The notes under the pieces were generated by a model. The model was not told the origin of the DNA, made no database searches, and was given only the letters and a program-made list of their open reading frames with translations. The translations under genes and the position numbers were made by a program. 64,000 nucleotides of DNA from Isoetes taiwanensis (Eukaryota > Streptophyta > Lycopodiopsida > Isoetales > Isoetaceae), in assembly GCA_021234155.1 (NCBI GenBank), contig JAJEKV010000002.1, positions 3,674,586 through 3,738,585 on the forward strand. The letters are read 5' to 3'. Below are positions 1 through 9,871 of the stretch, one piece after another; position 1 is the first letter of the stretch, and each line of letters begins with the position of its first letter.

Positions 1-681
1 TGCAGTAATGATGATACTAGACAAATGGAGATAATGACTACTGAGGGCTCAATAATTGCAGACGTTTATCTAGAACCTCAAGTATGTATAATGCCAAGTC
101 ATGCATATATGGTGCTCTGAGAAGTTGTGGAAGTGTGGAATGGAATGCTAAGGTCAAAAAATGATTCCGGACTATCTCAAAAGCAGGGCAACTCAGAAGA
201 GTATGACTTTCATCTTCAATAACCTGTAACTGGCAACAGGCACATAGTCTCGCTTCTCACGGCAATCGTGGCCGCTCCCATCTACCTGTCTCAATCCGTA
301 GCCTGTGGGACCCCGTGCGAATTGATGCAATAGCTACAAGCTTGTTCCTGGACAATGAAGCAAGCAAATAGTTTGGGGCCCTGGTGCCAAGGTGGGATTT
401 ATGTGTGCATGATAATGACCAGTTTTCACTTGGGCCAAAGTAACTGCGTCCCATATCTTTTGAGAAAAACGACCATTGAGATATTGTTGCAAAAGCTCAG
501 GATCGGCAAGCATCAGGCAGTGCTCTGGTTGCACAGCCCAACGGGCAAACCATGTAGTGCAATGCTCTTTCCAACATCGTTTCAAACGCCGAGGAGATTC
601 AGCCATGGCAAGTGCAAGAACAGGATACCTAACATCATCCATGTGGTGCACCTTGCAGATATAGTGGAGATGGCGCTTCAT
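1..681 (-). pseudogene. LINE ORF2 C-terminus with cysteine/histidine zinc motif (fragment)
   Basis: Read on the minus strand this is the 3' end of a non-LTR retrotransposon ORF2. One frame (681 down to 334) carries a basic, Trp-rich stretch (KRCWKEHCTTWFARW). A second frame (454 down to about 100) carries RLRIETGRWERPRLP, then a stop, then CACCQLQVIEDESHTLLSCPAF. The LRIETGRW motif followed by a C-x-C-C...H-x4-C motif is the usual end of ORF2 downstream of the reverse transcriptase in this kind of LINE. A TGA interrupts the frame at 257-259 (CGA to TGA would explain it), and at least one frameshift joins the two frames. The stretch at about 61.77-62.34 kb is a second copy of the same family and shares VIEDESHTL. 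The upstream RT is absent here, so this is a 5'-truncated relic. Confidence 0.7.
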
Positions 682-1782
682 GGCACCTAACCACGTATGT
701 TTAGGCAGGTAGATAGGTTAGATGTTATTCTATATTTCAATTCTATGGACGATGATGTTCTATCTCTGTGCGCACTCTTGTGTATTGGGAAGGGGGGTAG
801 AGACCCTGAAAGCCTTAGTAGATGATGTATCTAGATAGCCCCATTAATTCCCAATTAATGCGGCCTGTGCATAAGAGTCAGCCTGGTTGTGGGTGGCAGA
901 GCTAGACCAGCTAACAAGGAAGACTCGTCCGGTTACAGTTGATCCTTCTGGTGTGTAAAGCCTACCGGGGAACACTGTGGGCTAGGCCTAATAGCTTGCC
1001 ACTAAGTGTGGGTAAGGTATAGGCTCGACACCTCTTGGGTGATGCATCACCTTCAATGGAGTTGAAGTCGTAGACGAGCAGTGACTCGCTGGCCCGCCTG
1101 TAACTGGCATGCATCTTCTGGAGGGGAGTGACGCATCGGGAACTGGGGAGATGTAACCCAGGAGTAGCCCCTTCGGCTATGCACCCGACAGGCTCTAGTC
1201 AGGCTCCAAGACTTATCAGCCTATCTGCAAAGTATGCACAAGAGGGCGCTTGGAGTGGACTACCCAATGACCATGTTCTATGCCAGTCAAGTCCATTGTT
1301 ATGAACTCTGTCTGTTTTGACCTCTGGAGACCTGAGCTGTCAGTCGATCCCCTTGAGTCTGAGTCTTGGGTAGAACTCCCCTTATGTTGATGTTACTGAT
1401 ATTGTTATTACAGATGCTATGTTATGGTGAGCCACCCTTCGAGATGGATGTGTATGTTATTTGATGCTATGTGCTCATGTTTGATGTGCTTCCGCAGCTA
1501 CGTAGATCCCGAGGGAGACGGGATGAATAACACATCCATTCTTCCCCGTCGGGTTCTTGCTCACCATCAAGGGCCCAATGACAGGTGGTCGGCCTCGTGG
1601 CAGTGAGCTTGCGCTGTCAGGAGGGATGAACTCCAGTTCTATACGATCGGGGCATCGTATACGAGCAGGGGACATCACATTAGACACATGCTTTCTTAGC
1701 AAAGCTGTGGGATGACAATGCTTTAGAGTTGGTAAAGATGTTATATTATAAAAGCCAGATCAAACCCACGCTTTTCAGAGGT
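682..1782. other. Unassigned intergenic DNA
   Basis: No coding sequence is recognisable. The base composition is more GC-rich than in the neighbouring 2-4 kb. The text resembles the long non-coding part of a retrotransposon, but no TG...CA terminal pair, primer-binding site or polypurine tract could be established. A short perfect inverted repeat, TATACGAT/ATCGTATA with a 6-nt spacer, lies at 1640-1661. Confidence 0.3.
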
Positions 1783-1819
1783 CTAGACGGTACATGTTAA
1801 CACATCTGCCCATAAAGAA

Positions 1820-1953
1820 GTGCAGGACGATTGCGTCCATCCAAACTGGGGCACAATGCCCCAGAATTGAAATTGGCAGATGGGCCCAAAAAGAGTAAGA
1901 AAATAGGACCTGCAAAAAGTGCAAGTCGATTGCGTCCATCCGAACTGGGGCAC
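1820..1953 (+). repeat. Two direct repeats of about 35 bp
   Basis: The units at 1820-1854 and 1919-1953 share a core ATTGCGTCCATCC and the ending AACTGGGGCAC, with four differences. About 64 bp of unrelated sequence separates them. The function is unknown. They could be remnants of a tandem array or of terminal repeats of a small element. Confidence 0.6.
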
Positions 1954-1983
1954 TAAAAAGGAGTAATTGAAGTTAAGTGTCAC

Positions 1984-3041
1984 ACCCTTCAGAATTGTCC
2001 AGTATTTCCAATTATCCAGGCATAATTTACCAAGTTGGTTACACCTAACTAGCCATTACATGTGATATTGCATACAACTTCAGTAATGGCACTAACGTCA
2101 TATATCCAATAGGTGCTATGCATGCGAGTGCAATTGTGCCCCTCCCCACATTGACATATACAACTGTAGAATTTATCAGCAAGCCTCGACTACGTATTCT
2201 AAACGAGATGCACCCTCGACTACCTCGATTGTCGGATCCGTCGATCCTATGATCCAGACTATATATTGAAGTCTCCCGTTTCGATTATGATCATTTACGA
2301 TTGGCAGCACCTATGACTTTGATATCTCTTGTTTAAATTCGGTTTTTCCGATTTGGAGACAACCTTTTTAGAAATTTTTTAAGTCATTTTACTAAGGTTT
2401 TGGGGTTTTCTGATGTCGGAATAAAATCTCGATATTGCCAAAATCGGGAGAAATTTGTTTCGTATGATTTAGGTTCTGGCTCTCCTTATCCGATAGCAAC
2501 TGGATGCATGCCACGATTGCTAAGTTCAAGATTTTTCGGCATGCAGGCTCGTACAAACTTTTGTTTGATCATTTTTATACTCTCTCAAATTCAGTCCGGA
2601 TCGATTTTAACAGCATAGAAGGAGGACCTCAGGTAAAAATCATCCTCTCATTTCTTCTGACTCTACTGCTCGATATAGGAATGTGTGTAGCTAAGAGTGC
2701 AAACACATTCTTTTTGTGGGATGATGCTCAACAAATTGTTAAATTTTCCATGTTCATGCATCTGTTGAATTCGAGTTAACCGGAGTGATGGAGGCCTGTC
2801 TATTTTTTGGACATGATTATGTTTTGTGAGTACACTGATGAAGTAAACTCGAGCAGAAATAAGTAAACGCCCACCTTTGAGCAAAATACGCTTGCTCCTC
2901 TAAACTGTTGTTGTTGCTTTTTCCTATACTTGGGCTTCTTCGTTGCAGAGAGTTCAATCTTCAGTGTTTATTTGGTAAGACGTGGTTTTTCTATAAATAT
3001 TTTTTGTAGGGTTAGCATATAAATCTTGAAGACAGTTCGTT
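1984..3041. other. Unassigned AT-rich DNA
   Basis: Short open frames occur (2400-2618 and 2504-2779) but resemble no family I recognise and have no clear splice pattern. The stretch at about 2340-2520 is distantly similar to 19.6-19.75 kb (shared words such as CTAAGGTTTTG and GGATGCATGCCACGA-like sequence), which suggests a dispersed repeat. Confidence 0.3.
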
Positions 3042-3170
3042 TGAAGACGCTTCTTAGCTTCACTGTAATCCTGCAAGGTATGTGGTTAATACATGTGTGT
3101 AGCTTCTTTACAAAGGCTCCTACTCCATATATACCTTGCAGGGTTATGATGAAGCTAAGCATTGTCTTCA
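3042..3170 (+). ncRNA. Candidate miRNA-like hairpin precursor
   Basis: The left arm is 3042-3085 and the right arm 3125-3170, with a loop of about 39 nt. The reverse complement of the left arm matches the right arm in long perfect blocks (ACCTTGCAGG, TGAAGCTAAG, GTCTTCA). The blocks are separated by small mismatches, some of which would be G:U pairs. I count roughly 36 of 44 arm positions paired. Arm length, loop size and few bulges suit a plant pri-miRNA foldback. I do not recognise the mature sequence as a known family. It could instead be a small inverted-repeat transposon remnant. Because both arms are similar, mirror-image ORFs appear on both strands and should not be taken as genes. Confidence 0.4.
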
Positions 3171-4455
3171 CATTTCTCATACCACTCTGTTTGGTGCTTC
3201 AAGCACCTATACGCAGGCCCCTCGGGTAAACCTTACAGGTAACTCTTTTGGTTTTTGTTTTGTGATTCTGAATATGCAATAAAAAGGTATGATTAAGCGA
3301 TGAGGCAGTGGACTGCATGTTTATGAGTCAAAGTGTCTTTCAAAGTTGTCTCATGCTCTCTACCTATAGCATAGCATGCATTTGTCATCTGGTATTTCTT
3401 GATTTCAACGTGCGTGGATGTACAAGCTTGCAGTTCACTACACGTATGTCGTGAGAAAATCTGTGAAGTAGAAATAAATGATTTATATCGCTTTGCTAGA
3501 AGACCATGCTTCGTGCACCTAGATGTTTGGAAGCAAGTATCTGAGGTATTCCATTATATTATATGTTAGTGAATTAGGCAGTAGCCATTTGAAACATGTT
3601 ATGGGCTGCCATTGTATCAAACAATGTTTTCTTCTTTTAGATCATGTAAATAAGAGTTTCAGAAGTGACAAAAGGCCTTCACTAGAACTCTGTTGCAGTC
3701 CACTTCATGTGATAAGCAACTTTGAGAGAAATCTCAGAATGTTCCAAAAGAGACCTTCAGGAATACGCGACTGCTACTGAGGTATTTGAGAAACGTTTGG
3801 ATTTGTTCTCCTTGCATAATTGTATAATCTTTGGTTTTATTGAATTTTGCACAAGTAGCATTCCACTGCATTTTATCAGCACTGCTTTCTCTAATGTCGT
3901 TTCTTGATAGTGTTTGTTGTTTATGTGAAAAGGCAAGCTCTTCAAAACAAAGGCCTTTAGTGTATTCGGTTGCATGATCAGGGTATAAAAGCTTTCAATT
4001 TTGCTAATGTAAGTTGCATCTGTCGTAAGTGAATCATGAAGTGACCTTCCCGGCCTTTCTTCTCCCATTCCATAAACTATTCTCCTAGGGATCCATAGAC
4101 TATTCTCGCAAGGAGGTATATATTCTCTGTTATTTTTTATGCTTATGGCATCTTTGGCTGAACGGTCAACTGCTAATTTGATGTCATCTTGCAGTACAAA
4201 TTAGCAGTCATAAAATTCATGAAAGGCTTATGTTATTTCTTAGTGCCTTAAAAGCATGTGCTATGAATTTAGATGCAGCATAGGTGTCACCATATTCCAT
4301 TATTCTCTAGATGTTCATGAGGGATTCTATAGTAACTAGAGCCTTTTTGAAAGTGGTTGCCATGACAGCATAGGTATCACCATATTTTATGTTATATTTC
4401 CTATTTTTCTCTAGAATTTCTGTGATTCCAAATGATGCCATGATATTGACATCAG
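3171..4455. other. Unassigned DNA upstream of the CHASE pseudogene
   Basis: This stretch would hold the promoter and N-terminal exons of the receptor if they were present. I could not find the expected membrane segment in any frame. The short ORFs at 3523-3780 and 3757-4068 are not recognisable. Confidence 0.3.
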
Positions 4456-6300
4456 GTTGGACGAATGTGAAAATGGACCTTCAACAACAAGTTTGAAGCA
4501 TTCATTCCAGAAGATGAAACTTGACCTTGCTGGCTTGCCCATATTGGAAAGCAGCCATCTGCTCTAGACCAGGTAGTATAATTTTGTCACAAGTTCAGAA
4601 GAATTGAAGATCTTATTTTCATCCCAATTTCTGTTGATATGATATGACCTCAATCTCATGCAGGGAAGTTTTGCTGCATACACAACATGCACTTCCTTTA
4701 AGAGACCCCTCATGGCTGGTATTGCATATGCCAAAAGGCTATTACATTGTTAAAGAGAAGCGTTTAAATGGGAGCATGGTTGGTCAATCAAGGGAATGTA
4801 TACAAAGGAGCTGCAACCTGTGCAAGACGAGTATGCACCAACTGTTCTGACTCAGAAGACCCTATCGCACCTTGCTTCTCTGGATATGATGTCAGGAGAG
4901 GTGTAGCTCTGCATCACTTAGATCCTATTATTACTTTTGGCGGATTCTAACTGGCTAGATGTTCTTAATGCATGCAGGAAGATCGGGAGAACGTATTGTG
5001 GTTGAGAGCTCCTGGCAAAGGGGCTTTGACTAGCCTTTTCTGACTTTTTTAATCAAACCATCTTGGTGTAGTTCTCACATTTACTGTTTATGACTCTGAT
5101 CTTCGCTTGGATGCTACGCCCAAAGACCGAGTACAGGCAATAGCTGGGTCCGTAATATGCTGAATTTGTTTCAATATTAATTGCAAGAATGATAGCTTCT
5201 CTGGACATAGACCCACTTTACATTAAGTAATCTTAAGCCTGTAATGGCATATGAAGCTTATATGGATTTACAACCTCTATTATGAAACACACTTTTCCAT
5301 GAATTGGGTAGCCAACTGCAAGTTTGCTGGAAGAAGAAAGCTCTTTCAGTAGGCAATCATGATCTTAGCCATTGCTCCATCATCTTGGGCATCAGGCTTT
5401 TAGATGTTGCAAACAAATAAGGTGGTGTTTATCTTTCTGACTTGGGCATTTTTTCAAAGCGTGCAGTTGGCAGATCACACCTTCCAACCCGTGGGGGCAA
5501 AAGAGTTCAGGATCTAGAGTTATGGAAGCTCTTGCTTAGATATTAAATTGGACATTGTTCTCTATTTTTTTCTTCTTGCCTGCAGCTTCTCATATTCAGC
5601 CATCAGACCCTTTTGAAGTTGCTATCAGGCTGCATGATCAAGTATTTTGATCTATAAGTAGCATTCGTATTCTCATACTAATGTTTTATTAGGCTGTTGA
5701 TTAATGTCATGAGATTTCCTCTCCATGTCATGGCAAATGTGGGGCGTATTATATGTTGTCTTAGAACATAGATTACACATATATAAATTACAATAAGATC
5801 AACCACATAAGATAGCTAGCCATTAATGGACATTGGATTAATGGCATGCATTTGTGCAAACAGATACATAGGTCGAGGATTTGATTTTGCATCTTTGGTC
5901 AAAAACCTGTTGAGGCAGCTTGCTAAAAGTCACGCTATCATTGTAAATGTTTTCGATGTCACAAACCAGTCAATGCCATTAGTCATGTATGCTTCAAACG
6001 CTTCAAATGAGTTGGACAATCATGTTAGTCATCTCGACTTTGGCGATCCTTTGCAGAAACATAAAATGTGTCGCAAGTACTAGCTCAAGAATGACTCGTC
6101 TGGACTTTGGCGATCCTTTGCAGAGATATAAAATGTGTTGCACGTACTAGCTCAAGAATGTTAGTTTAGTCCCCTTAATTGAACTAATAGGTAAATGTCA
6201 ATCCATCATAGATGAATTAAACAGGCTTTTAAAATTTCAATTTCAGGTCATGTAAAAAGCCACCTATTCCATGGTTAGCAATAACAATTGCTGGTTGAAA
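4456..6300 (+). pseudogene. Cytokinin receptor histidine kinase, CHASE-domain relic (AHK/CRE1-like)
   Basis: Five degenerate exons encode most of a plant CHASE domain, the extracytoplasmic cytokinin-binding module of AHK receptors. Exon 4456-4572 reads DEC..KM.LQQQ and ends GKQPSALDQ. Exon 4664-4900 gives RPLMAGIAYAKRLLHC, stop, then DEYAPTVLTQ and LASLDMMSGE. Exon 4978-5147 gives EDRENVLWLRAPGKGALTS, then SNHLGVVLTFTVYDSDLR. Exon 5864 to about 6083 gives YIGRGFDFASLVKNLLRQLA, then HLDFGDPLQKHKM. A last piece near 6250-6290 reads KKPPIPWLAITIAG. Splice sites remain: GG at the end of exon 3 plus A at the start of exon 4 restores the Gly of AGYIG. Stops are TAA at 4751-4753, TGA at 5041-5043 and TAA at 5050-5052, and the first exon is frameshifted. 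No histidine-kinase, ATPase or receiver domain follows. The family assignment rests on remembered CHASE motifs and is strong. The gene is dead. Confidence 0.88.
6033..6160 (+). repeat. Tandem duplication of the CHASE exon end (61-bp units)
   Basis: The unit at 6033-6093 (encoding LDFGDPLQKHKM and following) is repeated at 6100-6160 with few changes, separated by 6 bp. It lies at the 3' end of the fourth CHASE exon and post-dates or accompanies the decay of the gene. Confidence 0.85.
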
Positions 6301-6698
6301 AATAGTCAGGGTATCTAATATCTGATCTTCTTTCAAAAATATCGAGTATTGCTAAAGTATTATTTGCAACTAGCTCTTATTTCGGTAGCTGAATGCAACT
6401 ACAGAAGAGTTCTATCATTGTAGTTGTCACAGGTTCCACTTCGACATGTTTTTTTCTTTTTCATAGCTATATTTACAATTGAATATTGCATAGAATTAAA
6501 ACATATCCAATTATTGAACAACTCAAGACAAGACATGCATTAATGAGCATCACATTGACTACAAAAATTGCAAATCCAACTGATTATCCAGATGAAACAA
6601 GAGGCAACATCATCTATAAATGTCAAGAATCAAGTTCGGTCCTCAGGTCCAAGCATCAGACTAAGGAAACATAACATCTAAAATAGAATCGTAATTAT

Positions 6699-6726
6699 GC
6701 CCGGCAACGCCGGGCACCGTTACTAG
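6699..6726 (+). mobile_element. Helitron 3' terminus
   Basis: A perfect 7-bp stem with an AAC loop (GCCCGGC/GCCGGGC, 6699-6715) is followed 7 nt later by CTAG (6723-6726) and a T. A hairpin about 11 nt from a CTRR end flanked by T is the hallmark of a Helitron 3' end. The same hairpin and spacing recur at 24,009, 46,565 and, on the minus strand, 54,940. The 5' end (TC...) was not identified. The element would lie to the left and may overlap or enclose the CHASE relic. Confidence 0.75.
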
Positions 6727-6735
6727 TATGAATTA

Positions 6736-7345
6736 GAATTTGTCTGAAGGTTTGGAATATGAAAAATGGGGACTCGAACCTCTATATGCATTTGCCTAAG
6801 ATTTTAAAATATGAAATACCTAGACTTGAAGCTCTGCCAAAATAGTTCAATGTTCTAGTTAGAATGCTTTAACCAATACAACCAACATTTTAACATAAAT
6901 AAGTTTTTCTATTAAATCTATGCTTTTTTTTATATCAACCCATGTAAAATTTTTAGAGGTATGGCCTACGGTTCTAAGAATGGTCATTTATCATTTGTAC
7001 ATCCATATTAAATCCCCCTGAAACGCCATATACCCTCGACTACATGTTTTGTGAATATAGCCTAAGATTTTGGAATATGAAAAATGGGGACTCGAACCTC
7101 TATATTGCATTGATCTAAGATTTTAGAATATAAAATATGGAGACTCGAACCACTACCAAAATAATTCAATTTCCTAATTAGAATGATTTGACCAATACAA
7201 TCAACGATATACAACCAACGATAACATGAATATATTTTCTAATTAAATCTATGATTTTTTCTCCCATTCAATTTTTTTAGGGATATGGTCTATTATTCCA
7301 AGAATGGTCATTTGTACATCCATATTAAATCCCCATGAAACCCCC
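6736..7345 (-). mobile_element. Tandem pair of tRNA-derived SINE-like units
   Basis: Two similar units of about 290 bp (roughly 6736-7030 and 7062-7345) read on the minus strand as tRNA-derived. Unit 2 has an A-box-like TGGTCAAATCA (7184-7194) and a B-box-like GGTTCGAGTCTC (7140-7151), plus a second perfect B box GGTTCGAGTCC (7089-7099). Unit 1 has TGGTTAAAGCA (6865-6875), a decayed B box (6822-6832) and a perfect one (6770-6780). The repeated B box suggests that the head itself was duplicated. No complete tRNA fold is present. Confidence 0.6.
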
Positions 7346-7475
7346 TATTATTTATTATGCTATATATTACTGCTAAGATTTTTCAAACCCTTCGAGGAGG
7401 AAGGGTTCATCCTGGACAGTAATAGGCCTGTTGTATTTTACTTTCTTTGTTTGGGTTCCATAGCCTCTTGGTCTC

Positions 7476-7646
7476 CATGGACGATAAAATTCAATTCGAC
7501 TTAATTCTACTTGGGGAAGGCCCATGGAGGCAATACATGCCCAGTACATGAAGGAAATTGTTGGTAATACTTTTGTCAGCTTGGAGTTCAAATAATGAAT
7601 AGCTCTTGTTGGTTGAATTGAATTGAATTGAATTTTATCGTCCATG
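7476..7646. mobile_element. MITE-like element with 22-bp perfect terminal inverted repeats
   Basis: The 22 bp at 7476-7497 are the exact reverse complement of 7625-7646, both ends beginning CATGGACGATAAAATTC. The interior of about 127 bp has no coding potential. The right terminus includes a short GAATT repeat. I could not define a target-site duplication, so the superfamily is unknown. Confidence 0.55.
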
Positions 7647-8036
7647 AAGATGAGATGGCATATTAGAAAAGAATTGATATACTACAATAAAGCTATTTCT
7701 TATTATGCTAGGCGATTATAGATTATTCTAGCATAGAAGGTTGAGTGGCTTTGATGGATGGGTCATTTTGTGGCATAGGAATGGCTTAAGAAGAGGCCGT
7801 AACATAGAAGAGCTAATTTGAAACAGCCGCCATTTATTTCAGTCAAATATTCAAATACCTCCAACACCAAAGAATGTTGTCGAGTTCCTCTTGGACAAAT
7901 AAAAGATTCCTCACTCCAGAAGATATGTGCATAATATCCCATGAACATTGACAGAAGGTTCTCAAAAGATTATTTTTTATGGTGTTTTTAAAGGATGGAA
8001 AATGTATCGAAATTTAGAGAAGTTTTAAGTTATCAT
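7647..8036. other. Intergenic DNA upstream of SMO1
   Basis: No gene or clear element is seen. It may contain distal promoter sequence. Confidence 0.3.
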
Positions 8037-8097
8037 GCGCTGGTTTGTTTCTTTGTGAACCTTCAAAAAAATTTCACAAAAGAAACAAACAAAGCGC
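8037..8097. repeat. Inverted repeat (hairpin) about 230 bp upstream of the SMO1 start codon
   Basis: The arms at 8037-8059 and 8073-8097 are near-perfect reverse complements (GCGCT...TTTGTTTCTTT...GTGAA) with a 13-nt loop. It lies between the MITE-like element and the G-box region. It could be a small transposon remnant, or a cruciform or structured leader if it is transcribed. Confidence 0.6.
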
Positions 8098-8155
8098 TGG
8101 CGGGCATATTATATGCACATGGTTGTCACGTTGAAAATAAAATGAATATAAGCCC

Positions 8156-8208
8156 ATTGGATGCTTTACACGTGGCTCCACGACTAATCGACGGCCGTTA
8201 TACGCGTA
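8156..8208 (+). promoter_or_regulatory. Putative SMO1 promoter elements: CCAAT, G-box, CGCG palindrome
   Basis: An inverted CCAAT (ATTGG, 8156-8160), a G-box CACGTG (8169-8174) and a 12-bp palindrome TATACGCGTATA (8197-8208) cluster 120-170 bp before the ATG at 8327. The palindrome contains a CGCG core of the kind bound by CAMTA factors. The motifs are seen directly. Their use is inferred, and the transcription start is unknown. Confidence 0.35.
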
Positions 8209-8326
8209 TATTCATGGCTCAATCTATAGCCAATTCCCCTGCAGCCCAAATCGGACTCTGTTATTTCGCACAGACCCATAAATTTTAAGAGCTTGATTTT
8301 TTTTCTTTCCAAGCCTTCAATCCACT

Positions 8327-9871
8327 ATGATTCCATATGCCAGCGTTGGCGATGCAGAGGCGGCATTGGGTCGTTCTCTATCTTATGCGGAGCTTTTGTG
8401 GTTCCAGCATTCTTCTCAGGTCTCCGATTATGTGTTGTATTGTTACAATATTGTGTTTCTGTTCATAACGTTTAGCATTGTGCCTCTTCCTATGGCAATG
8501 CTAGACGTATTTAAAGTTAGGGCTTTTGAGAAATACAAGATTCAGCCGGGGATTCATACTTCATGGGCAGATGCATGGAGATGCTATAAGAGTGTCATGT
8601 TCCACTTTGCTACTGTTGTCGGACCGCTTCAGTTGACGTCATATCCGATCATAAAGGTAAGCCATTGCCTCGACATTGGAATATTGGATTGGTTAAGTTT
8701 TGCACATCTTTGTAACCTGTTAAATCAGGATGGTAAGTTCGGCATAATTTATCTGAAGAGAAAGGAGATCCCCTTTGAAAATACCTCAGTCTAATACTAC
8801 TTGAGATTCTAACGTCTTTGACCCTCCCATTGCTAACTGATTGGACCTTTGTATAAAAGGATAATATGTGATCAGCCCTGGAGAGCAGATTTTCATCATT
8901 CTAGATCATGCAGTGGATTTTGTTGTTTTAGTTGAAACGCAAGTTAATGAGAGTAGCTACTGCTTAGGGAATATTCTGTACCATGTATAGAAAGAGGTGA
9001 AGAAGTCACTGGTAACTGCAAAAAGTGCTTCTTGACCTTAACTTTTTGAATAATCTCGTTTGCAGCACAGTTAATAGGCTTCAGGACAGACTTACCACTG
9101 CCATCTTTTTGGGAAGTCATTTTGCAACTCAGTGTTTATTTTCTGGTGGAAGACTATGGCAATTACTGGGTCCATCGATGGTTACATTGCAGTTGGGGAT
9201 ACAGTAAAATTCACTATATGCATCATGAATTTAGTGCCCCAATGAGTTTTGCAGCTCCATATGCTCACTGGGCTGAAATTCTATTGCTTGGCATCCCATC
9301 CTTTGTTGGCCCTGCTTTTGTTCCTGGACATATGATCACCTTCTGGCTGTGGATTATTTTGCGAAATGTTGAAGCACTTGACACGCATAGTGGGTGAGTT
9401 TGAAGGAGTTTCCTGTCATTATTTACTTTAACTAAAAATAAAAATGTTAAGTTCCTAAATTTTTATGAAATCGCGGTTCAGATATGATTTTCCTTGGAGT
9501 CCAACAAAACTTATCCCCTTGTATGGTGGACCAGAGTATCACGATTATCATCACTTTGTTGGCGAGAAAAGTCAAAGCAATTTTGCTTCAGTGTTCACCT
9601 ACTGTGACTTTATCTATGGAACCGATAAGGTTTATTTCCCTACTTTCTTTTGGAAGTTGCTCAGTCCCTGGATATTATGATCTTGACATACCTGTTGGTT
9701 ATCAAATGCTTCGAACTGTTCTGATATTTGGCTTGTAATGTTCAGGGTTATCGATATCAGAAAAGTCTTCTGAAGGTAAGATGTCATATTTCACTACACA
9801 TATTGTAGGTTTTGATCTAATACAATGGTTCTCTGCAGGCACAACAGCAGAAATTGGAGAAATTTTTATAA
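8327..9871 (+). CDS. SMO1: Sterol 4-alpha-methyl oxidase, SMO1 type (5 exons, 287 aa)
   Basis: Exons 8327-8656, 9071-9393, 9482-9629, 9746-9775 and 9839-9871 join in frame (864 nt with stop), with GT/AG at every junction. The product is an ER-membrane di-iron oxygenase of the fatty-acid-hydroxylase superfamily. In plants the SMO1 branch removes a C-4 methyl from 4,4-dimethyl sterols such as 24-methylenecycloartanol, working with C4-decarboxylase and ketoreductase. All three histidine boxes are intact: HRWLH (145-149), HYMHH (158-162) and HDYHH (238-242). A membrane segment spans about residues 36-60. EDYGNYWVHRW, APYAHWAEILLLG, YDFPWSPTKLIPLYGGPEYHDYHH and QSNFASVFTYCD match SMO1 rather than SMO2. 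The length fits the family at about 290-300 aa. The second-exon start uses the CACAG acceptor, which keeps phase. The C-terminus (QQQKLEKFL) is short and lacks the di-lysine tail some homologues carry. It is the only clearly intact gene here. Confidence 0.92.

Noticed and set aside
690-1700. Solo LTR
   Set aside because: The texture is compatible, but no TG...CA ends with matching target duplications could be found by eye.
4456-6300. Functional CHASE-domain receptor with sequencing errors only
   Set aside because: The stops are substitutions in a region that shows no CAG/CTG loss, the first exon is frameshifted, and the kinase exons are absent over the following 2 kb.
8293-8475. Alternative ORF overlapping the SMO1 start in another frame
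   Set aside because: It is a shadow of SMO1 exon 1, which has the conserved N-terminus MIPYASV in its own frame.
8327-9871. Assignment to the SMO2 branch or to a plant fatty-acid hydroxylase
   Set aside because: IEDY-like EDYGNYWVHRW, AHWAEILLLG and YGGPEYHDYHH match SMO1. The SMO2 forms of these blocks differ.
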